Shown piece by piece: positions 8,658 through 16,772 of a stretch of 48,732 nt of DNA. The stretch comes from Candidatus Bathycorpusculum hydrogenotrophicum (GTDB taxonomy: Archaea > Thermoproteota > Bathyarchaeia > Bathyarchaeales > Bathycorpusculaceae), in NCBI GenBank assembly GCA_009783705.1, contig WRCX01000009.1, positions 1 to 48,732 on the forward strand, in the 5' to 3' direction. How positions within the stretch are numbered: position 1 is the stretch's first letter; every line of letters starts with the position of its first letter. The position numbers and the translations under genes are program-made. The notes beneath the pieces were generated by a model that saw only the letters and a program-made list of their open reading frames with translations, was not told where the DNA came from and made no database searches.

Positions 8658-9959
8658 TTAGCAGAAATCGCTCATGCTTCGTTGTTGTACCCGTGGAGTT
8701 GCCAGAGGTTTGGCTTTGATTACTGATACTGAGACATCGAGGGTAAGTTGTCCATATACGCCATCGTATCCTGGTATGACTTTTGCTGAGCCGTTGCGTA
8801 CTTTTATGATTGCTTGTGCAAAGGGAACATCCACCACGGATGCTATTTCTTCAAATGGTGCATCCATAAGCACGGTGTATTCGTCACCGAATTTTGCTAT
8901 AAGGGCGTTGTAGATTTTCCAGACGGCTTGGATAGCAGGGGAGTCGGTTCCAATGACGGCGGCGATGACTTCGCTTAGGGGGAGGAGACATTTAAAACCG
9001 GGAGCGTTGGGGCGTTTGTAGTCTGAGGGGCGGTCGGAGAGTTCTTCTACGCGTTGTTCAACGCCTTTGACGAGTTTTCTGCGGCAGACCGGGCAGGTGT
9101 TGCCAAATTTTATAGCTTCGGGGGGTGAGAGACTGACTTTGCAGTTGCGGTGTCCTGTCCAGTGGTATTTGCCATAGGCGGGATCGGTTTCGATGGTGAA
9201 TTTGAAGCGCTCAGGGTCATTGTCAGATATGGCAGAAATCACATGGTCATAAGTACAGCGGGGGAGGTCAAATGCGTTGGCTTCTCGGCCAATGCGCCAG
9301 GGCCAAAAGCTGTGGCAGTCACTGTTTGAGATTAGGGCGTATTTATCTAATCCGCTTAGGCGCCAGTTCATTGCTGGATCTGAGGATAAGCCTGTTTCGA
9401 GGGCGTGAATGTGTTTGGTCATGTCTTGGTAGCAGTCCTCAACTGTGTCAAATCCGCTAGAAGCACCAAAAAGGCTAAACCAAGGGGTCCAAACATGCGC
9501 GGGAAAAACCATATTATCTGCATTAACAGCCATGACTTCTTCGACTAGCTGCGGTGCAGTACAATCAAGAATGGGACGGCCATCAGAGGCTAAATCACCA
9601 AAGCGTGCAAGCCGCTCGTTAATTTGGTCAGCTGACTCGAGATTGGGGGTTAATATGACATGATGTATCTTTTTGGATGCCCCTTTGTAGTCAAAGATTG
9701 TACAAACCTCAGTTTGAAGCATAAAATACACAGGTGAATCGACATTAGCAAGTTTGAATAAGCCTGTGTCTGCTTCGGGGGCAAGGTTTTCACGGATCTC
9801 TTTTAGCCACAGTGGATGAGTAAAGTCGCCTGTACCCACCAAGTTAAGCCCCTTAATTTTTGCATACTTGGCTATTTCACCCAAACTCATCTGTTCGCTG
9901 GTCGCACGACTGTATCGACCGTGAATATGAAGATCAGCCATTACTCGAATTGCCAACAT
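8658..9959 (-). CDS. endonuclease Q (EndoQ), deaminated-base repair nuclease
   Basis: Archaeal EndoQ nicks DNA 5' of uracil, hypoxanthine, xanthine or abasic sites. The 433-residue protein starts with a PHP metal motif, ADLHIHGRYS (D9, H11, H13), has TGDFTHP (about 43-49) and ISNSDCHSFWP, then a zinc-binding segment with HRNCKVS and CPVCRRKL, and a C-terminal helix-hairpin-helix-like region, the order known for Thermococcales EndoQ. The last residues, QRSMSDFC (426-433), fit a PCNA-interacting box (Q-x-x-M-x-x-F). EndoQ is known to cooperate with PCNA in Thermococcales. The start could also be the internal ATG seven codons in, directly before ADLHIH. Confidence 0.9.
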   Translation of the reverse strand: MLAIRVMADLHIHGRYSRATSEQMSLGEIAKYAKIKGLNLVGTGDFTHPLWLKEIRENLAPEADTGLFKLANVDSPVYFMLQTEVCTIFDYKGASKKIHHVILTPNLESADQINERLARFGDLASDGRPILDCTAPQLVEEVMAVNADNMVFPAHVWTPWFSLFGASSGFDTVEDCYQDMTKHIHALETGLSSDPAMNWRLSGLDKYALISNSDCHSFWPWRIGREANAFDLPRCTYDHVISAISDNDPERFKFTIETDPAYGKYHWTGHRNCKVSLSPPEAIKFGNTCPVCRRKLVKGVEQRVEELSDRPSDYKRPNAPGFKCLLPLSEVIAAVIGTDSPAIQAVWKIYNALIAKFGDEYTVLMDAPFEEIASVVDVPFAQAIIKVRNGSAKVIPGYDGVYGQLTLDVSVSVIKAKPLATPRVQQRSMSDFC

Positions 9960-10153
9960 CCCCTATAACTGCTTAAAGCTTGTTTAAAGCTGGGGTTATA
10001 GGTTGATTGTGATAAATTAAGTTTGCCCGATACACCTACTACAGTCTTTTCCCAAAACCAGTTCTTAAACAACTCAGAAAATATGACCGACATCTATTCA
10101 GTTATAGCACATTACGAAGTAGGCTGATAACCTTGCGTTTGACCAAAAACAGG

Positions 10154-10627
10154 TCAAACAAGGGTAAAATCAGCAGATATGTCGTAATCGTCATAATCTC
10201 CCGGGGAGCGTATGTAACTAAACCCTTTGGTGATACGATAATACCCCGAACTCAGCTCTCCATAGTACCAAGTCCAATCTATTTCTATTTCTCTTGTGCT
10301 GTTGCCCTCTAAGATATAGCCTATTGAAGTCCAGCCAATATTTTCGGTAACACAGGGGAGTTGATACCACTCGCCGTTGACTTGCTTTTCAATAGTATAT
10401 TCTGAACCAAACATGTATTCATCTGGAGCAATATTTTTTATTATTAGGGTAAGTTTAGTATTGGAAATAGAGTCTGCTTTTACTTCCAAAATTACAGCTT
10501 CTGAAGCAGGGATTGGACCTGGATCAGAATTAAGTTCATTGTTACGACTAATAATAGATAGACAAACCACACAACCCGCGATTGTTATAGCGAACAGAAT
10601 TATAGCCGCAAACACTTTTGCGTTCAT
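10154..10627 (-). CDS. putative lipoprotein with Ig-like (Big_14-type) domain
   Basis: A 157-residue exported protein. Residues 4-18 are a hydrophobic signal with a lipobox-like IAGC ending at C19, so it may be lipid-anchored on the outer face of the membrane. The remainder (about 45-157) looks like a bacterial Ig-like domain: NTKLTLIIKNIAPDEYMFG, then VNGEWYQLP, then IGYILEGNSTREIEIDWTW and GYYRITKGF. These words are typical of small Ig-like domains found mostly in Firmicutes, so transfer from gut or soil bacteria is possible. It stands alone with non-coding DNA on both sides. Function unknown; a surface or periplasm-like binding role is a guess. Confidence 0.7.
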   Translation of the reverse strand: MNAKVFAAIILFAITIAGCVVCLSIISRNNELNSDPGPIPASEAVILEVKADSISNTKLTLIIKNIAPDEYMFGSEYTIEKQVNGEWYQLPCVTENIGWTSIGYILEGNSTREIEIDWTWYYGELSSGYYRITKGFSYIRSPGDYDDYDISADFTLV

Positions 10628-10858
10628 AACTATTTGGCTCCTCTAAGAATACGACTTATGTTTTTGTTTATGACATCTTCCACATTAGATCCCGCCTGTA
10701 TATCTTTCACAAGTTAGCTTTAGTTCTAAGTATTAGAACATCTAATTTCACCACTAGAACGGTATGCTCTGAGCTGTTTGTTGATCGATTGGGATCTATA
10801 CGACATATCAATGAAGGTTTGCAGGTAAAAAAAGGGCAGAATCGAAAGAGAGAGTTGG

Positions 10859-11431
10859 TTATTGTTGTGGGGATTTGGTTTGGAGCCTGAGTGTCCAGGC
10901 CGCCAAGGATTCTAAGAGTTGGCTGATGAGTTGGCGGGTTTGGGGGTTAGTTAGGTTACCTTTTTCATCTACGTTGTTTTGGGCGTCTGAGAGCATAACT
11001 TCGGGACGGTTAATCGGATACATATCAAGAAAAACAAAAATTTGCCGTAGATGATATTGGGCTCTGGCGCCGCCGAATTTTCCGATCGAGGCGCTCATGA
11101 TGGCAACGGGTTTGCCCTCTAAGGGGTTGCCTTGGGGGGGTCGACTGGCCCAGTCTATGGCGTTTTTGAGTACACCAGAGAGGGAATAGTTGTATTCGGG
11201 GGTAGCAATAAGCAGGGCGTTGGCAGCGCGTAGTTTTTGCTTGAACTCTACAACTTTTAGGGGCAAATTGTCATCTAGGTCGGAGTTGTATAGGGGAATG
11301 CCCTCTAAATCATATGTTTCTATGGTCATCGTTGGGGGTGCTACTTCGACGGCGGCGCGAACTAGGGCCTTGTTGTAGGAACCCGCACGTAGACTCCCTG
11401 CAAAAGCTAGAACCTTGATTTTATCTGTCAA
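10859..11431 (-). CDS. NAD(P)H-dependent FMN reductase family protein
   Basis: Flavodoxin-fold reductase using FMN and NAD(P)H to reduce quinones, metals or free flavin. The 190-residue protein shows the phosphate-binding GSLRAGSYNKAL (about residues 12-23), ATPEYNYSLSGVLKNAIDW (about 76-94) that shapes the flavin site, and SIGKFGGARAQYHLRQI (about 114-130). It is of the SsuE/ChrR-like group; the electron acceptor cannot be assigned. It is divergent from hypA with about 100 bases between the starts, so the two may share a promoter region. Likely a monocistronic housekeeping or stress gene. Confidence 0.88.
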   Translation of the reverse strand: MTDKIKVLAFAGSLRAGSYNKALVRAAVEVAPPTMTIETYDLEGIPLYNSDLDDNLPLKVVEFKQKLRAANALLIATPEYNYSLSGVLKNAIDWASRPPQGNPLEGKPVAIMSASIGKFGGARAQYHLRQIFVFLDMYPINRPEVMLSDAQNNVDEKGNLTNPQTRQLISQLLESLAAWTLRLQTKSPQQ

Positions 11432-11537
11432 AAAAACACCATAAAAATTAGGTGAACTATTGATTTAAAGGTACTGATGAACCAGAATCTTGAAGGTTTA
11501 CAATATTTTTTTATTGCGCTGTGGTGCACCTACAGTT

Positions 11538-11945
11538 ATGCATGAATGGGCTTTAGCTGAATCTATACTTGTTTCTGCACAGCAAATCGCAGAACAGGAA
11601 CACTTAGTGTCAGTTTCAGAAGTTACCATTCGGGTCGGGGAACTACAGCAAGTGGAACCTCCGATTCTGCGCTTTGCTCTAAAACAGATGCGCCAAGGCC
11701 TGCTATTGGGCGCTAAATTTCGGATTCTAAAAGCAAAAACTACTCTGAAATGCCGAGTCTGTGGCGCTACTTGGCTATACAGTGCCAAAAAGCTTGACAA
11801 AGCTACAGCTGAGGCTATTCATTTTGTACCGGAGGTTGCCCATAGTTATATCAAGTGCCCCAAATGCGGCAGTCCTGACTTTGAGATCGTAAACGGCCGC
11901 GGGGTGTGGCTTGAGGATATAAAAGGAGTTAAACGCAGTGATTGA
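11538..11945 (+). CDS. hypA: hydrogenase nickel chaperone HypA
   Basis: Nickel metallochaperone that delivers Ni to the large subunit of [NiFe] hydrogenase. I set the start at the ATG of MHEWALAE, because HypA binds nickel through its N-terminal Met-His-Glu; an upstream ATG at 11490 would bury it. The zinc site has two CxxC pairs, C72/C75 and C107/C110, separated by the longer loop typical of archaeal HypA. The final codons overlap the following hypB by eight bases, so both are translated from one message. No hydrogenase structural gene is in the window. Confidence 0.92.
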   Translation: MHEWALAESILVSAQQIAEQEHLVSVSEVTIRVGELQQVEPPILRFALKQMRQGLLLGAKFRILKAKTTLKCRVCGATWLYSAKKLDKATAEAIHFVPEVAHSYIKCPKCGSPDFEIVNGRGVWLEDIKGVKRSD

Positions 11946-12681
11946 TCCCCGTGCGAGCATATTCGGAGAACGCCTAGCAAAAACAGGGCGAGTTGTTGCA
12001 GTTTCCAGCGGTAAAGGCGGCGTGGGTAAAAGCATGGTTGCAACAGCGCTAGCACTTGGGCTTGCTAGACAGGGGTTTAGGGTTGGATTGTTTGATGTGG
12101 ATTTTACAGGTCCCTCAACACACATAATTCTGGGGGTTTCGCAAGATGTACAACCCAAAGAGGATCGGGGATTGGTTCCAGCGAAGGTAGAGGGTTTATG
12201 CTATATGTCACTGGTTTATTTTATCGGAAATAGACCAGCACCTCTGCGGGGTGTGGATGTTTCAAATGCACTTATCGAGCTACTAGCAGTCACCCAGTGG
12301 GGTAAGTTGGATTTTCTCATAGTAGATATGCCGCCCGGTATTGGGGATGCGGTGCTGGATTTGGTGCGCTTAGTTAAAAAAATTGAGTTCTTAATCATTA
12401 CTACACCTTCACTTTTGGCGTTTGAGGTTGTGAAAAAGCAGGCGGCATTACTTGAGGAATTGGGGATGCCTATAATTGGGGTAGTTGAGAACATGAAACA
12501 AGACAACAACAGCCGGGTCATTGAGGAGCAAACTAAACAGTTGGGACTAAGATATCTTAGTGCGGTTGCGTTTGATCCAAACATCGAGAAAGCCATTGGC
12601 GACCCAGCAAAACTCTTAGATACCGCTCTTGGAGAACCCATAGCCAACCTAGCAAAGGTTCTCTTGGGCAACAAAATGTGA
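11938..12681 (+). CDS. Mrp/MinD-type HypB (archaeal mmHypB), P-loop ATPase
   Basis: ATPase that helps HypA load nickel during [NiFe] hydrogenase maturation. It is not the usual GTPase HypB but the Mrp/MinD-like form described in Thermococcus kodakarensis, with a deviant Walker A SGKGGVGKS (about residues 24-32), DVDFTGPSTH, and the RPAPLRG and DMPPGIGD motifs. The GTG start is preceded by an AAGGAG ribosome site and overlaps the end of hypA. The adjacency to hypA is the main reason to prefer this role over a general Mrp/NBP35 iron-sulfur carrier; the absence of the C-terminal CxxC of NBP35-type carriers agrees. Confidence 0.85.
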   Translation: MIDPRASIFGERLAKTGRVVAVSSGKGGVGKSMVATALALGLARQGFRVGLFDVDFTGPSTHIILGVSQDVQPKEDRGLVPAKVEGLCYMSLVYFIGNRPAPLRGVDVSNALIELLAVTQWGKLDFLIVDMPPGIGDAVLDLVRLVKKIEFLIITTPSLLAFEVVKKQAALLEELGMPIIGVVENMKQDNNSRVIEEQTKQLGLRYLSAVAFDPNIEKAIGDPAKLLDTALGEPIANLAKVLLGNKM

Positions 12682-13418
12682 TTTTGATGGTTTGTCGAGC
12701 AGTTATTTTTGATTTTATTGGTACTTTGGTTTATTGTAAGAACTACAGTATGGTTGACTCTGAGATCAAGCTTTACTCTGCGTTGGTATCGCAGGGGTTT
12801 GAGCTGGAAAAAGAACAGTTTTTGGAGGCCTACAAAGAAGCACATCAAAAGTACCGCAAAATCAGATACGAGCAGTTTAGGGAGGTAACTAATGCAGTGT
12901 GGGTTTCTGATGCACTGTGTAACTTGGGATTTAGAACAACTCCTGAGCACAGCGGGGTAAAGGAGGCGCTTAACATATTTTTCCAAGACTTCCTAAACAC
13001 GGTTGAGCTCTGCGAGGGCGCTAAGCAACTGCTAACCCAGATTGCTCAGCAGTATCGAGTGGGTTTAATTAGCAACTTTACCTACGCACCTGTTATCTAC
13101 AAATGTCTTCAAAAAACCGGCATACACAGCTATTTCAATGCGATTGTTATCTCTGAGGAGGTAGAGTTGCGAAAACCCAGCCCAAAAATTTTCCACGATA
13201 CCCTAAATCGTCTGGGTATTCAAGCGCATGAAGCGGTGTTTATCGGAGACAGCCCCCTAGAAGATATCAAAGGGGCCAAAGAGGCAGGATTGAGAACCGT
13301 ATTTAAGCCCTCGCAGTTCAACAGTATAGCTGATTTAGTCCAAAGCAATCAGACGCCCGATCAGATTGTAGAAAAACTTGCAAGTATTCCTCAAAAAATT
13401 AGCCAAATTTTTACCTGA
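12678..13418 (+). CDS. HAD-superfamily hydrolase with altered motif I
   Basis: A 246-residue HAD-fold phosphatase-like or dehalogenase-like protein with a helical cap (about residues 20-100). Motif III/IV are intact: ELRKPSP supplies the lysine and FIGDSPLEDIKGA the acidic pair. Motif I reads FDFIGTL, so the nucleophile D12 is kept but the second aspartate, the acid/base of phosphatases, is isoleucine (I14). Dehalogenase-type HADs also lack this aspartate. The GTG at 12678 overlaps the hypB stop; ATG at 12687 is an alternative start. It is co-transcribed with hypA-hypB, though no link to hydrogenase maturation is known. Confidence 0.85.
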   Translation: MILMVCRAVIFDFIGTLVYCKNYSMVDSEIKLYSALVSQGFELEKEQFLEAYKEAHQKYRKIRYEQFREVTNAVWVSDALCNLGFRTTPEHSGVKEALNIFFQDFLNTVELCEGAKQLLTQIAQQYRVGLISNFTYAPVIYKCLQKTGIHSYFNAIVISEEVELRKPSPKIFHDTLNRLGIQAHEAVFIGDSPLEDIKGAKEAGLRTVFKPSQFNSIADLVQSNQTPDQIVEKLASIPQKISQIFT

Positions 13419-13611
13419 ATCTAATTTTGAGACTTAACCGCTACAGCGAACAAATCAAGAGTAAAGCAGAGCGGAGCATACTGCAGAGAAAAAACGAGAA
13501 ATCAGTAATATATGAAGGCGCATATTGAAATGGATGTTTTCAGACAACAACAAAGTAATTGCATGCTTCCATAGTGTTATAATAAATTAATATCCACTGC
13601 TGTATAGTTAG

Positions 13612-13887
13612 TTGTGGCGGCTCAAAGTGACTGAAGCGGTTTTTACAGCAAAAGATAAAGCAAATCTTGAAACGTTAACCGAAGAGATACCCAAAATCAG
13701 AGAGATACTTGAAGGCTTTCCTAAATTAGTATCACATATGGAGAGTTTAGAGGAAACCTTGGAGATTTTAAGCGATAAAGAAGCAATGCGAAATATCCGA
13801 GCGGCACAAAAAGATGTTGAAGAAGGTCGTGTGTATAGCTGGGAAAAAGCCTTAAAAGAATTGAATATTGATGAAAAAGACCTCTAA
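13612..13887 (+). CDS. RelB-like antitoxin
   Basis: A 91-residue, charged, mostly helical protein upstream of and overlapping a RelE-type toxin frame by 20 bases, the normal antitoxin-toxin layout. The C-terminal part, DVEEGRVYSWEKALKELNI (about residues 66-84), resembles the toxin-wrapping segment of archaeal RelB-like antitoxins. The N-terminal part is a long helix likely to dimerise. The start is TTG at 13612 or, three residues shorter than a second option, GTG at 13627. A TATA-like AT-rich stretch (TATAATAAATTAATA) lies at about 13578-13592. It remains open although its partner is broken. Confidence 0.65.
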   Translation: MWRLKVTEAVFTAKDKANLETLTEEIPKIREILEGFPKLVSHMESLEETLEILSDKEAMRNIRAAQKDVEEGRVYSWEKALKELNIDEKDL

Positions 13888-14163
13888 ACTGGTTCTAACC
13901 AAAAAGGTTCTCAAACAGTTAAACCGGTTAGATAAGTCGATAAAGCTCAGACTTACCCGCGAAATACAATTTCTATCGATCGATCCTATGGTGGGTAAAC
14001 CATTGACTGATTGTTTAAACGGGTTACGGTCTCTACGGGTGGGTAAATATCGCGTTGTTTATCAATTTTAGAAGGTAGTGTTATAGTTCATACAATGGAA
14101 CTTCGTAAAAAGTCTATGACAAATAAAGTCAGCGTTATTTTTGATGCGTTACCACCGTTTTGA
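13868..14163 (+). pseudogene. RelE/ParE-type toxin, frameshifted near its C-terminus
   Basis: The frame gives a RelE-like start (LVLTKKVLKQLNRLDKSI) and core (GLRSLRVGKYRVVYQF), then meets a TAG at 14069-14071, about 25 residues before a RelE should end. Shifting one base within the TTTT run at 14066-14069 restores EGSVIVHTMELRKKSM, which matches the final beta-strand and basic end of RelE proteins, and runs to a TGA at 14161. A single lost T therefore explains the truncation. The terminal catalytic-type residues are also degenerate, so decay is likely. A consensus error in the T run is the alternative. Confidence 0.65.
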
Positions 14164-14372
14164 GGACGCGCAGTATAATTTAGTGCCTTTGAGTATAATT
14201 GTCAGTTACTGTTTTAGTTTTAATACAGTATTTTGGACAACACAACATATTGGTAAATCATGAGGAGTATCTTGTATTGCTGTGTGAGTTGTAGTGTTAA
14301 GAGGGTTGGAGAAAAATTTGTTGATTCGGTAGGTTTTTACGTTTAGAAGCTGATTGCTTGTTGTGAACTATC

Positions 14373-15599
14373 TTGACTGGAAAGCTTTTGACGTTTGAGG
14401 AGGCTAAACGTGCTGTTGAGATCAGCTTTAAGCCTCAGCTACCAGATACCGAAGTGACGGTGTTGTTGGAGGCCTACAATCGGGTATTGGGTATTGATGT
14501 TGTGGCACCGCAAGATATGCCGGGTTCTAACACTGCAACGGTTCAAGGTTATGCCCTAAACGCCAAAGACACTGCAACGGCAAGTGAGGATAACCCAGTC
14601 GCATTGAAGGTCTGTGGAACCATAGCCGTTGGGGAGACATCCCAAGTTAGTCTCTTAGGTGGGGAAGCGATAGAAGTTTCTGTGGGCGCGGTTCTGCCGC
14701 AAGGTGCAGATACAGTTATAGCCGCCCAAGATGGTGAGCGGGAAGATGATACCCTGCAGGTTTATGGTGAGGTTTTCTCAGGGGAAAATATGCATCAAGC
14801 GGGTTCAGATATCCAAAAAGGTGCTGTTGTGCTTCGAAGGGGACAGGTTTTGGGTTCTGCAGAAATTGGCGTTTTGGCGGCTTTGGGGTTCATGGAGGTT
14901 ACGGTGCTAAGAATGCCTATGGTTGCTGTTTTCTCAGTCGGTGCTGAGATAGGTGAGCTGGGCAAGCCGTTGCCAGCGGGAAAAGTCTTTGATGCGGCGG
15001 CCTACAGTGTGTATACGGCCATTATGGAATGTGGAGCCAAACCGGTTTGCTTAGGTGTGGTTGCAGAGGATAAATTAGCAATTACACAGATGCTTAAAAC
15101 AGCAACCGCTGTGGCAGATATGGTTGTGGTTTGTTCAAGTGTGGATATTACAGAGATTGCAGATACAGTAGATAAACCCGGAATTGTTGTTAACGGCGTT
15201 GCGATAAAGCCAGGCAGACAAACCGCAGTTAGTTTCATCGGCGAAAAACCTGTTTTCATACTACCCAGCAATCCGTCTGCAGCGTTGTTAGTGTTTCAGT
15301 TGTTTGCGCGGTCGTTGGTGCAACGTTTAGGCGGCAGACCCGTTGCGGGCTTAAAAACCGTGATGGCATATGCGGGTTCAAAGATGTTTAGTGCGAAAGG
15401 CAGTCGTAGTTATGGGTTAGTTGAACTCAAGTTTGATGAAAACTGTCGGTTAATCGCAGATCCACTTCAAACCACAGGTGCTGTATCGGCTCTAGTAAAT
15501 GCAGAAGGGTTTGTAGAGATCCCAGAAAACGAACAACACATAGAGGCAGATCAAGAAGTTGCGGTTAGACTATTTCGCGGTTCAGCAGGCAAAAGTTAA
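14373..15599 (+). CDS. MoeA-family protein with lost catalytic motifs
   Basis: A 408-residue protein with the full MoeA domain order (N-terminal domains, molybdopterin-binding Rossmann-like domain, C-terminal beta domain). MoeA normally inserts molybdate into adenylylated molybdopterin. Here the conserved motifs are eroded: SAMDGYA is TATVQGYA (Q58 for the key Asp), MTGA is SVGA, STGDE is SVGAE (residues 188-192), SSGGVSxG is CSSVDITE, and GLPGNP is ILPSNP. Fold-supporting parts such as QGADTVI, GSDIQKGAVV and AIKPGRQT are kept. It is probably not an active molybdenum insertase and may have another ligand or a regulatory role. TTG start. No other cofactor gene is nearby. Confidence 0.82.
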   Translation: MTGKLLTFEEAKRAVEISFKPQLPDTEVTVLLEAYNRVLGIDVVAPQDMPGSNTATVQGYALNAKDTATASEDNPVALKVCGTIAVGETSQVSLLGGEAIEVSVGAVLPQGADTVIAAQDGEREDDTLQVYGEVFSGENMHQAGSDIQKGAVVLRRGQVLGSAEIGVLAALGFMEVTVLRMPMVAVFSVGAEIGELGKPLPAGKVFDAAAYSVYTAIMECGAKPVCLGVVAEDKLAITQMLKTATAVADMVVVCSSVDITEIADTVDKPGIVVNGVAIKPGRQTAVSFIGEKPVFILPSNPSAALLVFQLFARSLVQRLGGRPVAGLKTVMAYAGSKMFSAKGSRSYGLVELKFDENCRLIADPLQTTGAVSALVNAEGFVEIPENEQHIEADQEVAVRLFRGSAGKS

Positions 15600-15901
15600 G
15601 TCTTTTTCTTAATCAGTAGCAACGCAGTCACTATCCAAGTAGACACTGGATATAGTAGCATGCTTAGGGCAACAAGTGTGTTGCTAAATCCCACAAAATA
15701 GAGTGTATATAGCGAAAACACTGTAATTGTAACTAGCAAGATAAACCCTAACCAAGGTGCCCAAGCACGTTTGAATAGAAGACTATAGGCAGTTATGAGA
15801 CTAAATATACCCAGAAAACCTACATGTGGCGGGAAGCGGGTAAGCGGCAAGGAAATAAACAAAAGTACCCCTGTAGAGACATAGAAAACCAGGGCTACCA
15901 A
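15596..15901 (-). CDS. small integral membrane protein, unknown
   Basis: A 101-residue very hydrophobic protein with about four membrane helices (roughly residues 3-20, 27-44, 48-68 and 72-96) and a basic C-terminal end, LLIKKKT. No family is recognised. It converges with the MoeA-like gene and overlaps its stop by four bases. The TTG at 15901 is the first usable start; the frame is open for about 20 more codons upstream without ATG or GTG. The 230 bases upstream, up to the DUF488 gene on the other strand, hold no other gene I can support. Confidence 0.55.
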   Translation of the reverse strand: MVALVFYVSTGVLLFISLPLTRFPPHVGFLGIFSLITAYSLLFKRAWAPWLGFILLVTITVFSLYTLYFVGFSNTLVALSMLLYPVSTWIVTALLLIKKKT

Positions 15902-16132
15902 CTGGTTACGGCTAAGACTCCTAAGTTTGGCCGCTATGGACAGGACATATTCGCCTCAGCCATATGCAGTAGAAATAATTAATAATTTTTGCGGCTGGTT
16001 AAGCTGTACTTTGACCTACTTAAGTCAAGAGCTTGAGCATAAAACTAAAATTAAGTGCCTATCAAAAATATTTAATGCGCTGGATTGTATATCTTTGAGT
16101 TAATAAAAGCGTGAAATCTCCGGTAATGGGAT

Positions 16133-16714
16133 ATGTGTTTGAACCAAAAATCAGAGTTGGCGGTGTTCACGATTGGGTATTCCACGCGATCACTAGAAGA
16201 ATTCACAGAGTTACTCCAAATCTATGGCATCACATTATTGGCAGATATTCGTGCGGTTCCTCAAAGCCGCTATAATCCGCAATTTAACAAAGAAGCGCTT
16301 CCAGATAGTCTCAAACGTAGTGGCATAAAGTATCTTCATATCCCCGAGCTTGGGGGTCTGCGCCATCCTAAACCCAACAGTAGTAACCTTGCATTGGAGG
16401 GTCAACTCCGCGGTTATGCCGACTACATGCAGACCAAAGAATTCACTGATCAACTCCTAAAAATATTGGCGCTGGCACGAGAGAACCGTTTGTCATTGAT
16501 GTGCACAGAGGCTTTGCCCTATAATTGTCACCGGATACTGGTCAGTGATGTATTAACAGCGCGGCATGTGCAGGTGTTACATATCATAAGCAAAGAAAAC
16601 ACCGTTACGCATAAAATTAACGAGCTTGCGCAGGTGGAGGGCATAAGAGTGACATATATGCTCTATACTAAGGAGTCCCCTCAGAGGACCCTAAGTGATT
16701 TTGGAACCACATAA
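16133..16714 (+). CDS. DUF488 family protein with PIP-like C-terminus
   Basis: DUF488 proteins are small cytoplasmic proteins of unknown activity. The 193 residues carry the family signature words: FTIGYSTRSLEEF (11-23), ADIRAVPQSRYNPQF, IPELGG, and the cysteine-histidine motif MCTEALPYNCHR (about 126-137). The last residues, QRTLSDFGTT (184-193), fit a PCNA-interacting box (Q-x-x-L-x-x-F) and closely resemble the end of the endonuclease Q in this window (QRSMSDFC). This hints at a DNA-replication or repair role, which is inference. ATG start at 16133; monocistronic. Confidence 0.85.
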   Translation: MCLNQKSELAVFTIGYSTRSLEEFTELLQIYGITLLADIRAVPQSRYNPQFNKEALPDSLKRSGIKYLHIPELGGLRHPKPNSSNLALEGQLRGYADYMQTKEFTDQLLKILALARENRLSLMCTEALPYNCHRILVSDVLTARHVQVLHIISKENTVTHKINELAQVEGIRVTYMLYTKESPQRTLSDFGTT

Positions 16715-16742
16715 AATAGGCTCAGAGTTGATAGTGGGTAAT

Positions 16743-16750
16743 TTTATAAG
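16743..16750 (+). promoter_or_regulatory. TATA box of the broken membrane-protein gene
   Basis: TTTATAAG-type box (TTTTATAAG) centred about 26 bases before the ATG at 16773, the spacing of a leaderless archaeal transcript. It supports the idea that the interrupted frame that follows was a real gene. Confidence 0.4.
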
Positions 16751-16772
16751 AAATCAAAGATAGGAATAGTTG

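Noticed and set aside
11938-12681. General Mrp/NBP35 iron-sulfur carrier instead of HypB
   Set aside because: No C-terminal CxxC and direct overlap with hypA favour the Mrp-type HypB, though family-level similarity to Mrp remains.
12216-12986. 256-codon minus-strand frame over hypB and the HAD gene
   Set aside because: Spans two well-supported genes in antisense and has no recognisable domain.
14261-14347. 28-codon ORF with CCxxC between relE and the MoeA-like gene
   Set aside because: Too short and without family resemblance; cysteine spacing alone is not evidence.
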